From Agroathelia rolfsii (taxonomy: Eukaryota > Basidiomycota > Agaricomycetes > Amylocorticiales > Amylocorticiaceae): a stretch of 64,000 nt of DNA. Every line of letters begins with the position of its first letter. Positions within the stretch are counted from its first letter, which is position 1. The notes beneath the pieces are model-generated. The model saw only the letters and a list, made by a program, of their open reading frames with translations, had not been told where the DNA came from and did no database searches. The DNA is taken from contig JABRWF010000006.1 in assembly GCA_018343915.1 (NCBI GenBank), positions 2,356,001-2,420,000 of the forward strand. The letters run 5' to 3'. Position numbers and translations under genes: made by a program. Positions 1 to 10,678 of the stretch are shown one piece after another.

Positions 1-2488
1 GTGTCATGCGTAACTGCAAAGCCTGTTCGAGTAGTTCGCGACGAGAGGGCCGGGGATGATCTTCCATTGGCGCGAGGAGATCCGACGCGGGCGGGAACGA
101 AGATAAATCACTTGTAAGCAGATGAGATAGATCGACTAGCCCGCTCGGTATTATAGACTTGTTTGTGCTCGCGTTGGAAGCAATCCCATTCGTCTGACTA
201 CTCTTATCTTCTGCAGAAGGATCTGTGGTGGTAGCGAAATCCCGGGCGCTGACGTCTTCGTCTGCGAAGCCATGAACGTCCCCAATGGTCTCACCAATAG
301 ACGCACCCGTCTCCAAGATTGACTTTGCAGCGGGCCAGAGCTCCTTGATGCCCAGTAAGATGCCCAGCAAATGCCAAGCCTTAATCTCGGAGCGTGCACC
401 TTCCGCTGCATCACCGGCAAGCACAATAGCCTCGTCGAGATTATGGTTCGGGCCAGGGCGGGACAAGATGAGGGCAAGGTGATACGCAGATGAGGGAGTG
501 AGATTCGTTTCGTGTGAGCGCAAAATAAGCTTATGGGCCGACTCCAGACGATCGGCGCGAGTCCTCGGGTCGCGTTCTACGGGTTAACGGAATAAAAGAG
601 AGTGTGTGTGGGAAATTGAAATCAGTTCTCATGTACCTAAGCGTACAGGACGGATCTGATGGACGAACCTTGATGGGCCATTACCATATTCCATATCCCC
701 TCTGCTAGGTCCACACTGGCACAGAGCACCTTGTCGTCCTTATCAAGCCTTGATCGAGCTTTTTCGAGGATAATTCCAGCATCCTTGCCCTCTTTTCTGA
801 CTTTGGAGGCATCATCGCCGACAAGCCGGCATAACATTCGAACGCCCTGCACCAACGTTTCTACCCATCTTCGATCCGTATCGGCATCGCTTCCCGCAAG
901 GTGCGCTTTGCTGACGATTTGCACGTAAAGATTGAATGTCCTCGTGGCCAAAGAATAGTCCCCCACGACATAGGCCAGTCGTGACATGTGGGCGAATATG
1001 CGATATGAGTTGAATGTCAACCGGGTCGCCCACCATAAAAGCTAAGAACAAAGATACAAATAGGCCATTATTGAACAGAGACGAACTTTATGAGCTTGCG
1101 CAACTTACATCAGTCACCCAGCCGCTCCATTCGCCTCTCGCACCTGCAGTTTCCCAAACGGCCATGGTAAGCTCAACGAGGTCCTCTACGGCAACATTCC
1201 TCTCTCCTGAGCGGGGGAAATGAGTAGAGGCATCCAGGACTGTACGGTAATCCTGAATGATGGACCTCGCGGTCGAAAACCAAACAGGGGCTTTCTCCAG
1301 GTCAAAAGACGCTGCGGGTGTCGACGGCTCGACAGATAGAACCAGGGCACGCAGATGTATCACTGCGACTGTCGAGCGCTGTTTCGATCTAAATTGTGGG
1401 GGCCAATGTGTTGCGCACGACTGATATTGGGCGCAGAAAGATAGCAGCATTCCGTGATACTTGGTTGCGGCGTCGCTTTCGGATACGGTGGCCTTCTTGG
1501 CGGCGAGGATGACGGCGCGTCGCAGCAGTCGTTCTACCCATCGCCAAAGCTCCTGGAATGGCCTGAAGGACGTGAACTCTACTTGGCTAGGGCCACGACC
1601 GAGGGTCTGAGACGCGGGGGGAGCGGTTGAAGGTAATGTTGTGGATAGCGCAGAAAGGACAGGTAGTGCAGACTGATATGTCTGAAGAGATTCATCCATG
1701 TCTCGAGGGCTCAAAAGTTCCTGAGACATTCCTGTGACATATGAAGAATGCGATTGGCGTTTAAATTGTAATATGGACGTGAGATCTAACCTTTGAGGCA
1801 CAAGCTCCGTAGTGCTTCAACGGCAGCCCAAGCTTGTCCATTCTTGATTTCCGCGATGGAAGCCACATTCACGGATTCGCCAGAGATGGCGCTTCCTGGG
1901 CGGACCGATGAAGTCGAGTCAGTCCAAGCGGTACGGCTGGATAGGGTAGAGTTGTTCGAACTAGTTGTTCCAGATGACGACTGTATAGATAGCTCCAGCA
2001 GGTTCGGAACTTTGCTCAAATAGTCGATGCACTCTTCTGGGTGCCCCAGAGCGAATGCATAGTAGGCAATAACAAGGTTTCCGGACTAGGATATTGTCAT
2101 AAACTCTTAATGATTATCAATGGAGAACCCCATGAAGACCTACCTCAGAAGATCCTTGCTTCTTGAGAGCGACAAGACCCTCGTTGACCTCTTGATGCCA
2201 CTGGGGACGCAGCATGCAGTCAGTGCCAATAGATAGACTGCCATAGGGCGACATATCATCGTGTGCATTAGATTCATCTTCGAGCAGCAATCCTAGAGCC
2301 TGGGTCCGCGACGCAATTTCGACAATGTCATCGAAGCCTCTGCAATGTTTCTTGAATTTTCTATAGAGCTCTGACCAGGACAGAGGGGCACTGTTGGGCG
2401 CTCTGGCGGGGTCCTGGGCAGCCCAGTTGCCTGCAGTGAGCGCTAGTCTGAGCTGCTGCCAGTAATGTGTGTCCTTTGCGTACGACAT
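1..2488 (-). CDS. YPP1: Ypp1/TTC7-like TPR scaffold, partial at 3' end
   Basis: This resembles Ypp1/TTC7, the helical-repeat scaffold that with Efr3 holds phosphatidylinositol 4-kinase at the plasma membrane. The exons I can join are 2488-2144, 2085-1791, 1731-1109, 1041-669 and 576 to the left edge; the rest of the C-terminus is outside the window. I chose the ATG at 2488 because the N-terminus then reads MSYAKDTHYWQQLRLALTAG, which fits the conserved HYWxQLRxALxxG start of the family; an in-frame stop lies at about 2570. TPR-like stretches include the paired helices around SGNLVIAYYAFALGHPEEC and the AYHLALILSRPG segment near the left edge. It diverges from the Eos1-like gene with about 320 bases between the start codons. 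The assignment comes from remembered family features, not from an alignment. Confidence 0.72.
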
Positions 2489-2810
2489 GGCAGACCGGAG
2501 GAGACTCCTAATTTGTCCAGGATCCGAGGGATAGACGAGTTTGGAAGCTGCCGGCCGTTGAAAAGCTGATCAGGTCCGAGCTCCGAGAAGGGGCTGATTA
2601 GCCAACGCCGGAAGTACCTCCGACGAGGCCGGGCTTGCCATCTTGCTATTGGGCCCGTATGAGGAGCCATCTGAGGTCACTCTAACGTTCACAGATTGCT
2701 ATACGCTCATCAACTCTGGCCACCCAAAAGACCATATATATATCATATCATTCTCTGCTGCGATCTTGTTGTTAGGCAAGCCCTATCCCACCTTAGCCCT
2801 CTCCTGGCCT
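2489..2810. promoter_or_regulatory. Divergent promoter between YPP1-like and EOS1-like genes
   Basis: About 320 bases separate the two outward-facing start codons. A short AT-rich TATA-like run sits at about 2733-2745, some 70 bases before the Eos1 ATG. No other gene fits here; the role as a shared promoter is inferred from layout only. Confidence 0.4.
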
Positions 2811-4611
2811 ATGGCATTAACTCTGGCGCCCCCAGCGTCCTTGCAGGACACGGACAGCAGCAGTGTCTTGTCTCAGGTCTCTCAAGCATTATCTTCAGCA
2901 CCTGCCAGTGCCCAACCTGCTGCAACCAAGAACTCCAACAAGGCCTATATAGACGGCTTTCTGGACTCTCCGTCCTCATTCTTCACCGGGACCTCCGGAC
3001 AAGATAAGAGTATTACCGGTCCTTCTGCTATACTATACCAACCTTGTCTTCTAAATTTTTCCTCGCATTGTCTCCGACAGATAGTACGACACGGCGCGTC
3101 AGTAATCGCGTCTACAAGCGCAAGAACTCGAATAGTCTTCTTCGTTCATCCGAGCTGGGCTCTTCTACGTCTTACTCGTCTCCTTCGTCGCCTCCATCAC
3201 GACCTAGGTCGGCCACTGTAACCGTATCTGGAACTCGGCCATCGCCCCGCCCACCATCTTCCGCATTCATTTGCCCGCCTAAGTCCCTTCTGCAAGAGTC
3301 TAGCTGTCATCTTCCCGATACAACACCGGTTAAAACGCCGTCATATCCTCCTAGAGTTTCCCCAACCCCAAGTGTTTCCTCTATATCATCATTGTCCTAC
3401 CCGGTCACGATCCCATATCCTGCTATGGACCCCCCGGCGTACTCAGAGTTACCACCACCACCCGTTCCCATCGAGCATGAGAGTGACACAGAAACGGAGA
3501 CGGAGACTGAAACTGAGCGAGCTGAAAGCTCGGCCTTGTCGTCTTCGAGGCTCAACTCCTTGGGTCGTGGTGCTGGCCTTCGCAGCCGGATATTTGGGAG
3601 CAGGGAGAAGTTATCCAGCATTACGACCACACCAGGATTGCGTGGTGCGGGTGAGACAGAGACAGAGGGAGAGGGTCCTGTGAGTATGATCTATATGTCA
3701 TCAAGATACCGCCCTTTTTTTTCTTTTTTCTTTTTTTTGACACGACTTTTGTCAAATCGACTTACGCTCACGTTTTGTCACTATAGCCCGTCCGCCTTCC
3801 CACTACTCGCAATCGACCTATGCGTATCTCCCAGGCGCTTGGCATACCTGATGCGTCCGGATCGCACATATATACCCACTGGTTAACACCTATTCTGTTC
3901 GAAACATCTCGACTTCTTTCTATCGTGCCGGCCACCTTAGGATTTCTCTACCATGTTGCCCATCTCCTCAATAGATGGCCCGATTTCGGTTCCTCGCCAG
4001 AGATAGGAGCTTCGAGGAGAGTATGCAAAATAGACTATGCAGTCTCGGCAATCTGGGTAAACGCGCTTGTTCCTCGTCCGTCGCGACAATATGCTTATTG
4101 AGAATTGATTTTATAGGCCCTTTTGACGGCATATCAATGTCTGGCATTGACCTCCGGGTTGCTCACGCGCTGGCGGGTCTACTATCCCCCACTCCCAACT
4201 CTTATCCGTCTCTTGGCGCTCCAAGCGATCTGTTGGCCACTTACACATATCACGCTCAGCATTATCGGGCACGATAAGCGTCCTGAGGCTGCCTGGGCTG
4301 TCGTTGGCACCGCAACATGCATCAGTCGGAGTGTACAGCTTTGGGTGACGAGTAACCTTTGGTGGGATCACTTGGCATCAACAGCAGGATCGAATGGGAT
4401 CTCTAGTGGGATTGGGAATGGTTCAGGGAGCAAACTAAATGAAGGACCCGCTAAGAGATCAAAGTCCCATAAAAGATGGAGGGGTGGCAAGTGGGGTGGT
4501 AGAAGATGGGACTGGGGCGAGGTGGGTTGGCAGTGTGCCGTACCGGCAGGAACGGTATATTTCATCATGGCCTGGGCACAAGTTCTTGAACGTGAATGGG
4601 GTAAATGCTGA
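2811..4611 (+). CDS. EOS1: Eos1-like ER membrane protein (N-glycosylation / oxidative stress)
   Basis: Four exons (2811-3009, 3081-3679, 3787-4056, 4117-4611) join in frame to 520 residues. The first 270 residues are Ser/Pro-rich and disordered, with an uninterrupted TETETETETE run near residue 230. The C-terminal half holds several hydrophobic segments and the conserved core of the EOS1 family, for example AYQCLALTSGLLTRW, a WPLTHITLSI segment, AWAVVGTATCISRSVQLW, and the closing GEVGWQCAVPAGTVYFIMAW. Yeast Eos1 is an ER membrane protein linked to N-glycosylation and oxidative-stress tolerance; its molecular activity is not settled. Splice sites are standard (for example GTGAGT at 3680, TATAG ending at 3786). 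The long disordered N-terminus is much larger than in yeast. A TATA-like ATATATATAT run lies near 2735. Confidence 0.75.
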
Positions 4612-5435
4612 ATGGGATATACCATACATGCACTCCGTTTTCATGTTCGTGTTCCGTCCGGTCTGTCTTAGGACACACTGTATGGTGGTGTTCTCTTTGT
4701 TACTTTTTTTTTCGTCTCGGACTCACTTGTGTTCATGTGTCCCTTTCTTTGTGTTTGTCATTGACAGTTTCCGTTCCATACTTAGATTTTTTTTTTTGTA
4801 CCATACTGTAGCAGCTCATCATAGTCACCGGAATATATTTTGTGATTGAATCCATTAAAATTGCGTCAATGCCGCGTGTGTGATCGCGGTGCGGGACCTG
4901 TAATAAAAAAATGTGAAGTTGTGATGTGTCTGCCACCGTGTCACCAAGCCGTGCCACAGCAGCCACAGCCTCCAGGCGTGAGTTGTGGCTACTTGTGGGT
5001 CCCAGCCACTTCCATAAAGGGAAGTGATCTGATGCGAGACCACACTAAAGGCGCACGCCCAAAGCAGGCAAACAAACCACTTCTTTTCAACCACCGACAC
5101 GCCCCCCAAGTCCCCCGCTCTCAAACCAGAGGCACCATCCCTCCATTCTCGCTTTCAAGCGGCGAATCAGGCAGGTCAAGATTGCCAATCAAAGCAAACG
5201 ACTGTGGCCGTGACTCCGACTCAAAGCGTTTTCATCGACCGTTCCTCAGTATAAAGAGAAAAGGCAAGAGGGGAGCATGCGGCGTCACCATCTCGATTGT
5301 CCTCATTCTACGTTTATCGACAGCGCTGACTGGCTTCCATCTACCGCATCCATATCTAAGGCCTCAATAACAACAACAAATTACCTCACCTCGTATCCCC
5401 ACATCCCTACTTAGCCGCAAACCTATCCGATTTCA
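4612..5435. other. Intergenic: T-rich 3' region, then promoter
   Basis: The first part is T-rich with several poly-T runs (for example near 4787-4797), as expected for a 3' untranslated region. The second part is more GC-rich and has a TATA-like AGTATAAAG at about 5248. Long open frames here have no recognisable protein signal. Confidence 0.5.
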
Positions 5436-6515
5436 ATGGTCGTAATGACACGAGCGGCAGCAGCAGCAGCGGCGGCGGCAGCTAGACAAGCTGCCTCAGC
5501 TGCTACCATTCAAGGCAGCAGTTTATCTCCTGCACCACATGACTCGGCTACTGGCATCCGAACCTGTCGAGGAGATGGCTACATCGCCATTATATCACCA
5601 TCACACACCGGCATGGGCGTACACACCAAGTGGGTGTACGACGACAACGCCGACTCGCTGCTGTCCCCTACCGGCGGTCGCCCCTCACTTGACTTCCCCC
5701 CACCCTCCCGTAGCCGGTTGGTGCCGGGAATCAAAAGCCGGCGACGCGCGCTTCCGTCCATCTCGAGCCTATCGTTTTGCTCTAGCGCGGGCACCTTCTC
5801 GCTTTCGGATCTAACAGAAGATAATGGAGATGATGAAGATGAAGATGAAGAATACGATGAAGATGAGAACGATGACATGAGCGATGTCTCGTTCGAACAG
5901 CGGAACCGGGGCACGAGCGTTCCGGAGTCTGAATATCCGCGATTGACCACGCCTGGGGTACCACAACAGTCTGTCATGCCTAGCTCCGTCCTCAGGACAC
6001 CACGCAAGGTGCCCCGTCTTAGTTATGAAGATGACGGTGCAGGTCATATATTCCGCATGGGTAGCCTGACGCCAACTGGCCCCACTACCGCCAGTGCACC
6101 AAGTAGTACGGACCATTGGCGTGTGTTTTCTAGCAAGAAGCGCCCGTTGGCGCGGGAAGACACCATGGACTTTGACACTGGCGAACAGTCCTGGATTCCA
6201 CCCGTGCGAAGAGGTATTCTTCCCGTCACCAAAATAAGGATGTCCTCACCAAGCCCGCGCAAACCTCGAATGCTGGGCCCCGAGGGAACCCACCTAATTT
6301 TGGAACAGGATGTCGAATCGGGCTCGCAGTACACCTGTACATCCAACTCCCACTCTACCACTAACTCGAGCGCCAACTCTACTAGCTCCGCATCGAGTTT
6401 CGTACCTAGTGTGCAATACCCTGCTGGTCGCACCGCTGTTGTATTCAAGAAACCCCGCCTGCTGGGTCCCCATGGTACACATATAATTGACCCGGATTCC
6501 GAGATGGAGACGTAG
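5436..6515 (+). CDS. Unknown acidic, alanine-rich protein with duplicated LGPxGTH motif
   Basis: A single open exon encodes 359 residues; I do not recognise the family. It opens with MVVMTRAAAAAAAAAARQAA (a second ATG lies four codons in), followed by Ser/Pro-rich sequence, an Asp/Glu tract at residues about 128-148, and a second Ser/Thr-rich stretch near 310-325. The most distinctive feature is a repeated motif: PRMLGPEGTHLI at residue 277 and PRLLGPHGTHII at residue 340, each preceded by basic residues. Such a repeated short motif in an otherwise disordered chain suggests a binding peptide for a partner protein. The intact frame of over 1 kb and the repeat support a real gene. A nuclear role is possible from the acidic tract and basic patches but is inference. 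Confidence 0.62.
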   Translation: MVVMTRAAAAAAAAAARQAASAATIQGSSLSPAPHDSATGIRTCRGDGYIAIISPSHTGMGVHTKWVYDDNADSLLSPTGGRPSLDFPPPSRSRLVPGIKSRRRALPSISSLSFCSSAGTFSLSDLTEDNGDDEDEDEEYDEDENDDMSDVSFEQRNRGTSVPESEYPRLTTPGVPQQSVMPSSVLRTPRKVPRLSYEDDGAGHIFRMGSLTPTGPTTASAPSSTDHWRVFSSKKRPLAREDTMDFDTGEQSWIPPVRRGILPVTKIRMSSPSPRKPRMLGPEGTHLILEQDVESGSQYTCTSNSHSTTNSSANSTSSASSFVPSVQYPAGRTAVVFKKPRLLGPHGTHIIDPDSEMET

Positions 6516-7386
6516 TCCTGGCTGACATACTTGTCATCTGCGCGCACGCATCCCACAGGTTTCCGTTGTACATAGTAGTAGACCGCCTGTGGGTATGATG
6601 CCAGACATCCCGCGCCGATTGTCGAGGTGGTTCTACACATTTGCGTTTTCTTTTTTCTTTATTTCCTTACGCTTTCTTCATTCCTTTTTGGTTTTTTTTT
6701 TTTACGCTTTCCTCATTCCTTTCCTCATTTCTTTTTCTTGAAACTCTTTCTCTCCTTCTTCCTATTTCTCTTGCACGCCTGGAGCAACCCCGTTCAACAG
6801 GACCAATTGCTTTCCTTTCTTTGTTTTCGTTTTTCTTTCCATGTACAAATCTGGCAACCGTAAATTATGCTTATGACTGTAACGAGAAAACATGTATATG
6901 TATGTATGGTTATTATATGAATATTAATCTATGGTCGAAGATGACCTGAACAACAACTTGGATGGTGTCAATTGCACATGTACGATGGATGAACGTGTTC
7001 TCTGCCTAGCATATACGGATAATCCATGGGTTATCTCCAAGACAACGCGCAAGCAGTCTTATCTCAGGTTATTTGTGTGTATTCCTGTAGGTCCAAAAAC
7101 CACGTGATGTGCGTGACCTACGGATCGGCATTCGGATAGAATCATCATTTTGGACGAGAATCGGTGCCAAAAAAAATCCGGCTGCCGAATGAACGCGGAC
7201 GCACTGTTGTTTACGACATACTCCAAGGCATTTGCATCCCGCGTGTGTATTGTGTCTGTGTGTCTGGGTAGCACACGAACTGGTCCTTTACCTCTTGTCT
7301 TCTTCTCTTGTGTCTATTTTCTCTCTATATATACACACCAGGCCACGCCAGGCTAGCTAGCAAGCAAGTGACTTGACTCTCACGGA
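6516..7386. other. Intergenic: T-rich 3' region and Tom70 promoter
   Basis: Pyrimidine-rich tracts at 6640-6770 look like the 3' untranslated region of the upstream gene. An E-box-like CACGTG occurs at about 7101, and a CTATATATATACAC run at about 7325 lies some 60 bases before the Tom70 ATG and may act as its TATA element. No further gene is visible. Confidence 0.45.
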
Positions 7387-9869
7387 ATGGCACCCGCGGA
7401 AACATCTTCCACGCTCATTGAGCGTGTCCAGGACTTTGTCTCGGAAAATAAACGTGCAGTGATTATTGGCACTGCGGCCGCTGTACTTGCTGTCGGCGGT
7501 GTTGCGTACTATGCCTCCACCTCGCGTGGCCTGGGCGGCGGAGACCTGGAGAAGGGCAAAGGAAAGGGCTCGAAGAAGGCCAGCAGCAGTTCCAAGAAGC
7601 GCAAGACAGTCAAGGATGACGACGGTCCTATATTGGAGGAGATTCCCAAGGCCGAAGAAGGTACGTATGCTGCATCTTGTTTGCTGTTGTGCCTTGAATA
7701 ACAGGTATGGTATTTTGGATAGATGATGAGCCTTTGACGCCTGCGCAGATTGCTGCACTGTCGACTGAGGTTTGTACAGACATAGTCAAAAAAATATTTG
7801 GTTCGATTATGCTTACTGCATGAATGATGAACATAGGACCGCACAAAAGCTGCGGCAGACCTCAAGGCCCGGGGCAACACAGCGTACCAGAAGCGTGAAT
7901 TCGAAAAGGCCGTGGACCTATACACACGTGCCATTGAGGTCTCGCCCAAACCAGAGCCAGTCTTCTACAGTAATCGTGCTGCATGTTGGTCCAGTCCATG
8001 CTATGATTATTTGTGTTCTCGAGTTTAATAGTTCTTCAGGCTATGTGAACATGTCTCCGCCCAAGTTGGAGTCCGTGGTGGCCGACTGCGATGAAGCTCT
8101 CAAGCTCGACCCGAGTTATGTCAAGGCGCTGAACAGACGTGCTACCGCGCTAGAGGGATTGCAACGTTACGTTGAGGCCCTAAGAGGTTAGTACAGAGAA
8201 GGAATGTGGATTGTTAACACAAAGCTAAATTATAAATCATCTATTCAGACTTCACGGCCGCCACTATTTTGGATCGCTTCCAGAACGTGTCCGCTGCTCA
8301 ATCAGTAGAGCGTGTCTTGAAGACTATCTCTACTGAGAAAGCGACCGAAATCCTGGCTGTACGCTATTTTCGCTTCTTTTTTGTTCAATGCTTTTTGGCT
8401 TACAATGATATCCTGTTCAGCAACGTGAACCTCGCTTGCCACCTCGTACATTCATCTCATCTTACTTCGCCGCCTTCCGCCCACGTATGCTTCTGAACCT
8501 TTCTCCTTGAATCATGTGGTACTCACATTTTTTTATATACAAATTCAGGCCCCATACCCGCCCTTCCCGAAGAACCATCAACGGGCGACTCGACCTTGTT
8601 ATTAGCGTTGCAAGCGCATGAAGCTGGAGATTACACCCATGCCTTTACGCTGATCAATGAATCCCTCGAACAGGGTATTTCCTTCGATGTTGGCCGCGCT
8701 GAAGCACTGAACCTCCGCGGTACATTCAAGTACGCAATTTCGGACAGAAACATTAACGATGATTTGAGTCTCATGATTGTTTAACTAACAGATTCCTGAT
8801 GGGCGATATCCTTGGTGCCAAGGAGGATCTGACGGCCTCCACCGAACTTCTTCCTTCCTTGACCCAGAGCCATGTCAAATTAGCTAGCGTGCATATGGAG
8901 CAGGGTGATCCCACCGAAGCATTCAAGTGCTTCGACGAGGCTATCAAGCACAACCCTAATGATCCTGATATCTACTACCATCGTGGACAAGGTATGTTGT
9001 GTCCATTCATCGCATGTGCACACGGTGGTGCTAACATAGTTTTCTTGAATGCTAGTTCTCTTCATCATGAATGAATTCAAGGAGGCCTCTACCAATTATG
9101 CGAAATCAACCGAGCTCGATGATCAATTTGTGTTCAGTCACATACAACTTGCTGTCGCTCAATACAAGATGGATCAGACTGGTAGCAGTATGGCGACATT
9201 CAGGAGGACGCTCAAGGCTTTCCCCCAAAGGAGTGAACCACACAACTATTAGTACGTTTATACGGTTTATTTGGTTTTATGGATGAGGGATATTAACCTA
9301 ATTCTTGTGTGCAGCGGTGAGCTGCTCCTCGACCAACAACGGTTCGAAGAGGCCATCGAAAAGTTCGAGCGCGCGTACGAACTCGAAAGCCAAAAGTATG
9401 CATGACGTCATCAAGATACCCAAAAAAAAAGATATTAACCACCCCTCTTTTCCTGGTATAGACCTGCCCCATTCAACGTCCTACCTCTCGTAAACAAGGG
9501 TCTTGCTATCTATCAGTGGAGGCAGGACATCGTCGCTGCCGAGCAGTGCTGCAACGAAGCGCTCGCCATCGACAACGAGTGCGAGGCGGCCGTGGCTACG
9601 CTGGCCCAGCTCAGCTTGCAGCAAAGCCGTATCGACGTCGCCTTGAAGATGTTCGAGCGCCAAGTCGAGCTCGCACGGAGTGAACCCGAGTTACAGAATG
9701 CGCTCACGTATCAATATGTGCGTTACATCTATCTTTTGCCTCTTGTTTTCTTTTCTTGGCGGCCCAATTGACAAATATTTTACTATGTTAGGCAACGGAA
9801 GCACAGATGCAGTTCTTACAAAACTATCCACAGATGGCCAGCCAGTTGTCTTCGATGGCCAGGCCCTAG
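7387..9869 (+). CDS. TOM70: Mitochondrial import receptor Tom70
   Basis: Twelve exons (7387-7660, 7723-7769, 7837-7984, 8040-8186, 8249-8358, 8421-8484, 8549-8729, 8792-8991, 9056-9251, 9315-9395, 9462-9717, 9792-9869) join without a phase error to 593 residues, close to the family length of about 600. A single membrane helix lies at residues about 24-43 ([20 protein letters not shown]), followed by a Lys-rich linker. TPR repeats start with [20 protein letters not shown] and [20 protein letters not shown], and more follow through the C-terminal half. The order N-terminal anchor, linker, clamp TPRs, then C-terminal TPRs is that of Tom70, which docks chaperone-bound carrier preproteins at the mitochondrial outer membrane. 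The stop is the TAG at 9867. It converges with the polyQ gene. Confidence 0.93.
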
Positions 9870-10355
9870 GCTAAGTTTTGGAGGAGAAAAAAAGTGCAGA
9901 TACAACTACGACAGGGATGAGGAGGTAAAGGATTGATAACGCTATGTGGACTATATAGAGGGTTGAGAGGATCGATTAACGGACATGCTGATGTCCGAGT
10001 GTGAATGCATGCTCTTTTCCTTCTATTTTGCTTAAATTTTTTGATAATATCGTATTTACTCTAATGGCTTTCTGATTCATTCATTGCCCTATTTACCTAT
10101 CTACAAATGCCGTGGACGGCAGGTTTACTTTTCCTCGTTTTTTTTTCATACATGGGATACATGCCAGTATGGATCAATACCAACCCACCCCACCTCACCT
10201 CTTGAGCAAGTTCAATGTCTGATTGTCCGTTTCTCGTTCGGTGATTGGATGATAATTATCATCATCTGCTATCCACTTGTAGTAACACGTCAGATCTGTA
10301 TGAGAAGAGGTGACACAAGGAGATACAATCATGCTCAATGATGACTGTCTTCTTC

Positions 10356-10395
10356 TTTTCTTTTCTTTTCTTTTCTTTTCTTTTCTTTTCTTTTC
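10356..10395. repeat. (TTTTC)8 microsatellite
   Basis: Eight head-to-tail copies of TTTTC are directly visible, followed by a run of T. This is a simple-sequence repeat in a 3' intergenic region. Confidence 0.95.
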
Positions 10396-10429
10396 TTTTT
10401 TTCGATCCACCAGAGAGATAAAATTCAGA

Positions 10430-10442
10430 GGGGGGGGGGGGG
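10430..10442. repeat. Poly-G run of 13
   Basis: Thirteen consecutive G bases are directly visible. A run like this is prone to sequencing length errors. Confidence 0.9.
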
Positions 10443-10678
10443 AATGGATGGCAAGGGTGAAGTACAATAAAATTACAGACTGGTGCTGTTGCCCCGCTAC
10501 AAAACCAAAGAAAAGCAAGAAAAGAATAATACATTGATGAAAGTGGAAAATTACAAAAAAAACAAGACAAAACAAAAAACGACAATGGTGACAATGGTAG
10601 TGAAAATGTGTACAATATAGACAGAGCAAGGAATGAAATAAAAAAAGAAAAGAAAAAATGCTGTCCATTAGAATTGTG

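Larger units (their letters stand above)
9870..10678. other. Convergent intergenic region with simple repeats
   Basis: This lies between the 3' ends of Tom70 and the polyQ gene. It holds eight tandem TTTTC units (10356-10395), a 13-base G run (10430-10442) and A-rich tracts. The open frames across it are made by these repeats and I do not consider them genes. Confidence 0.6.

Noticed and set aside
2443..2670. A start for the Ypp1-like gene at 2642 through an intron with a GTACTT donor
   Set aside because: That splice would join exons in the wrong phase; the ATG at 2488 already gives the conserved N-terminus.
6627..6949. Hydrophobic Phe/Leu-rich frames
   Set aside because: They come from a T-rich 3' untranslated region and are low complexity.
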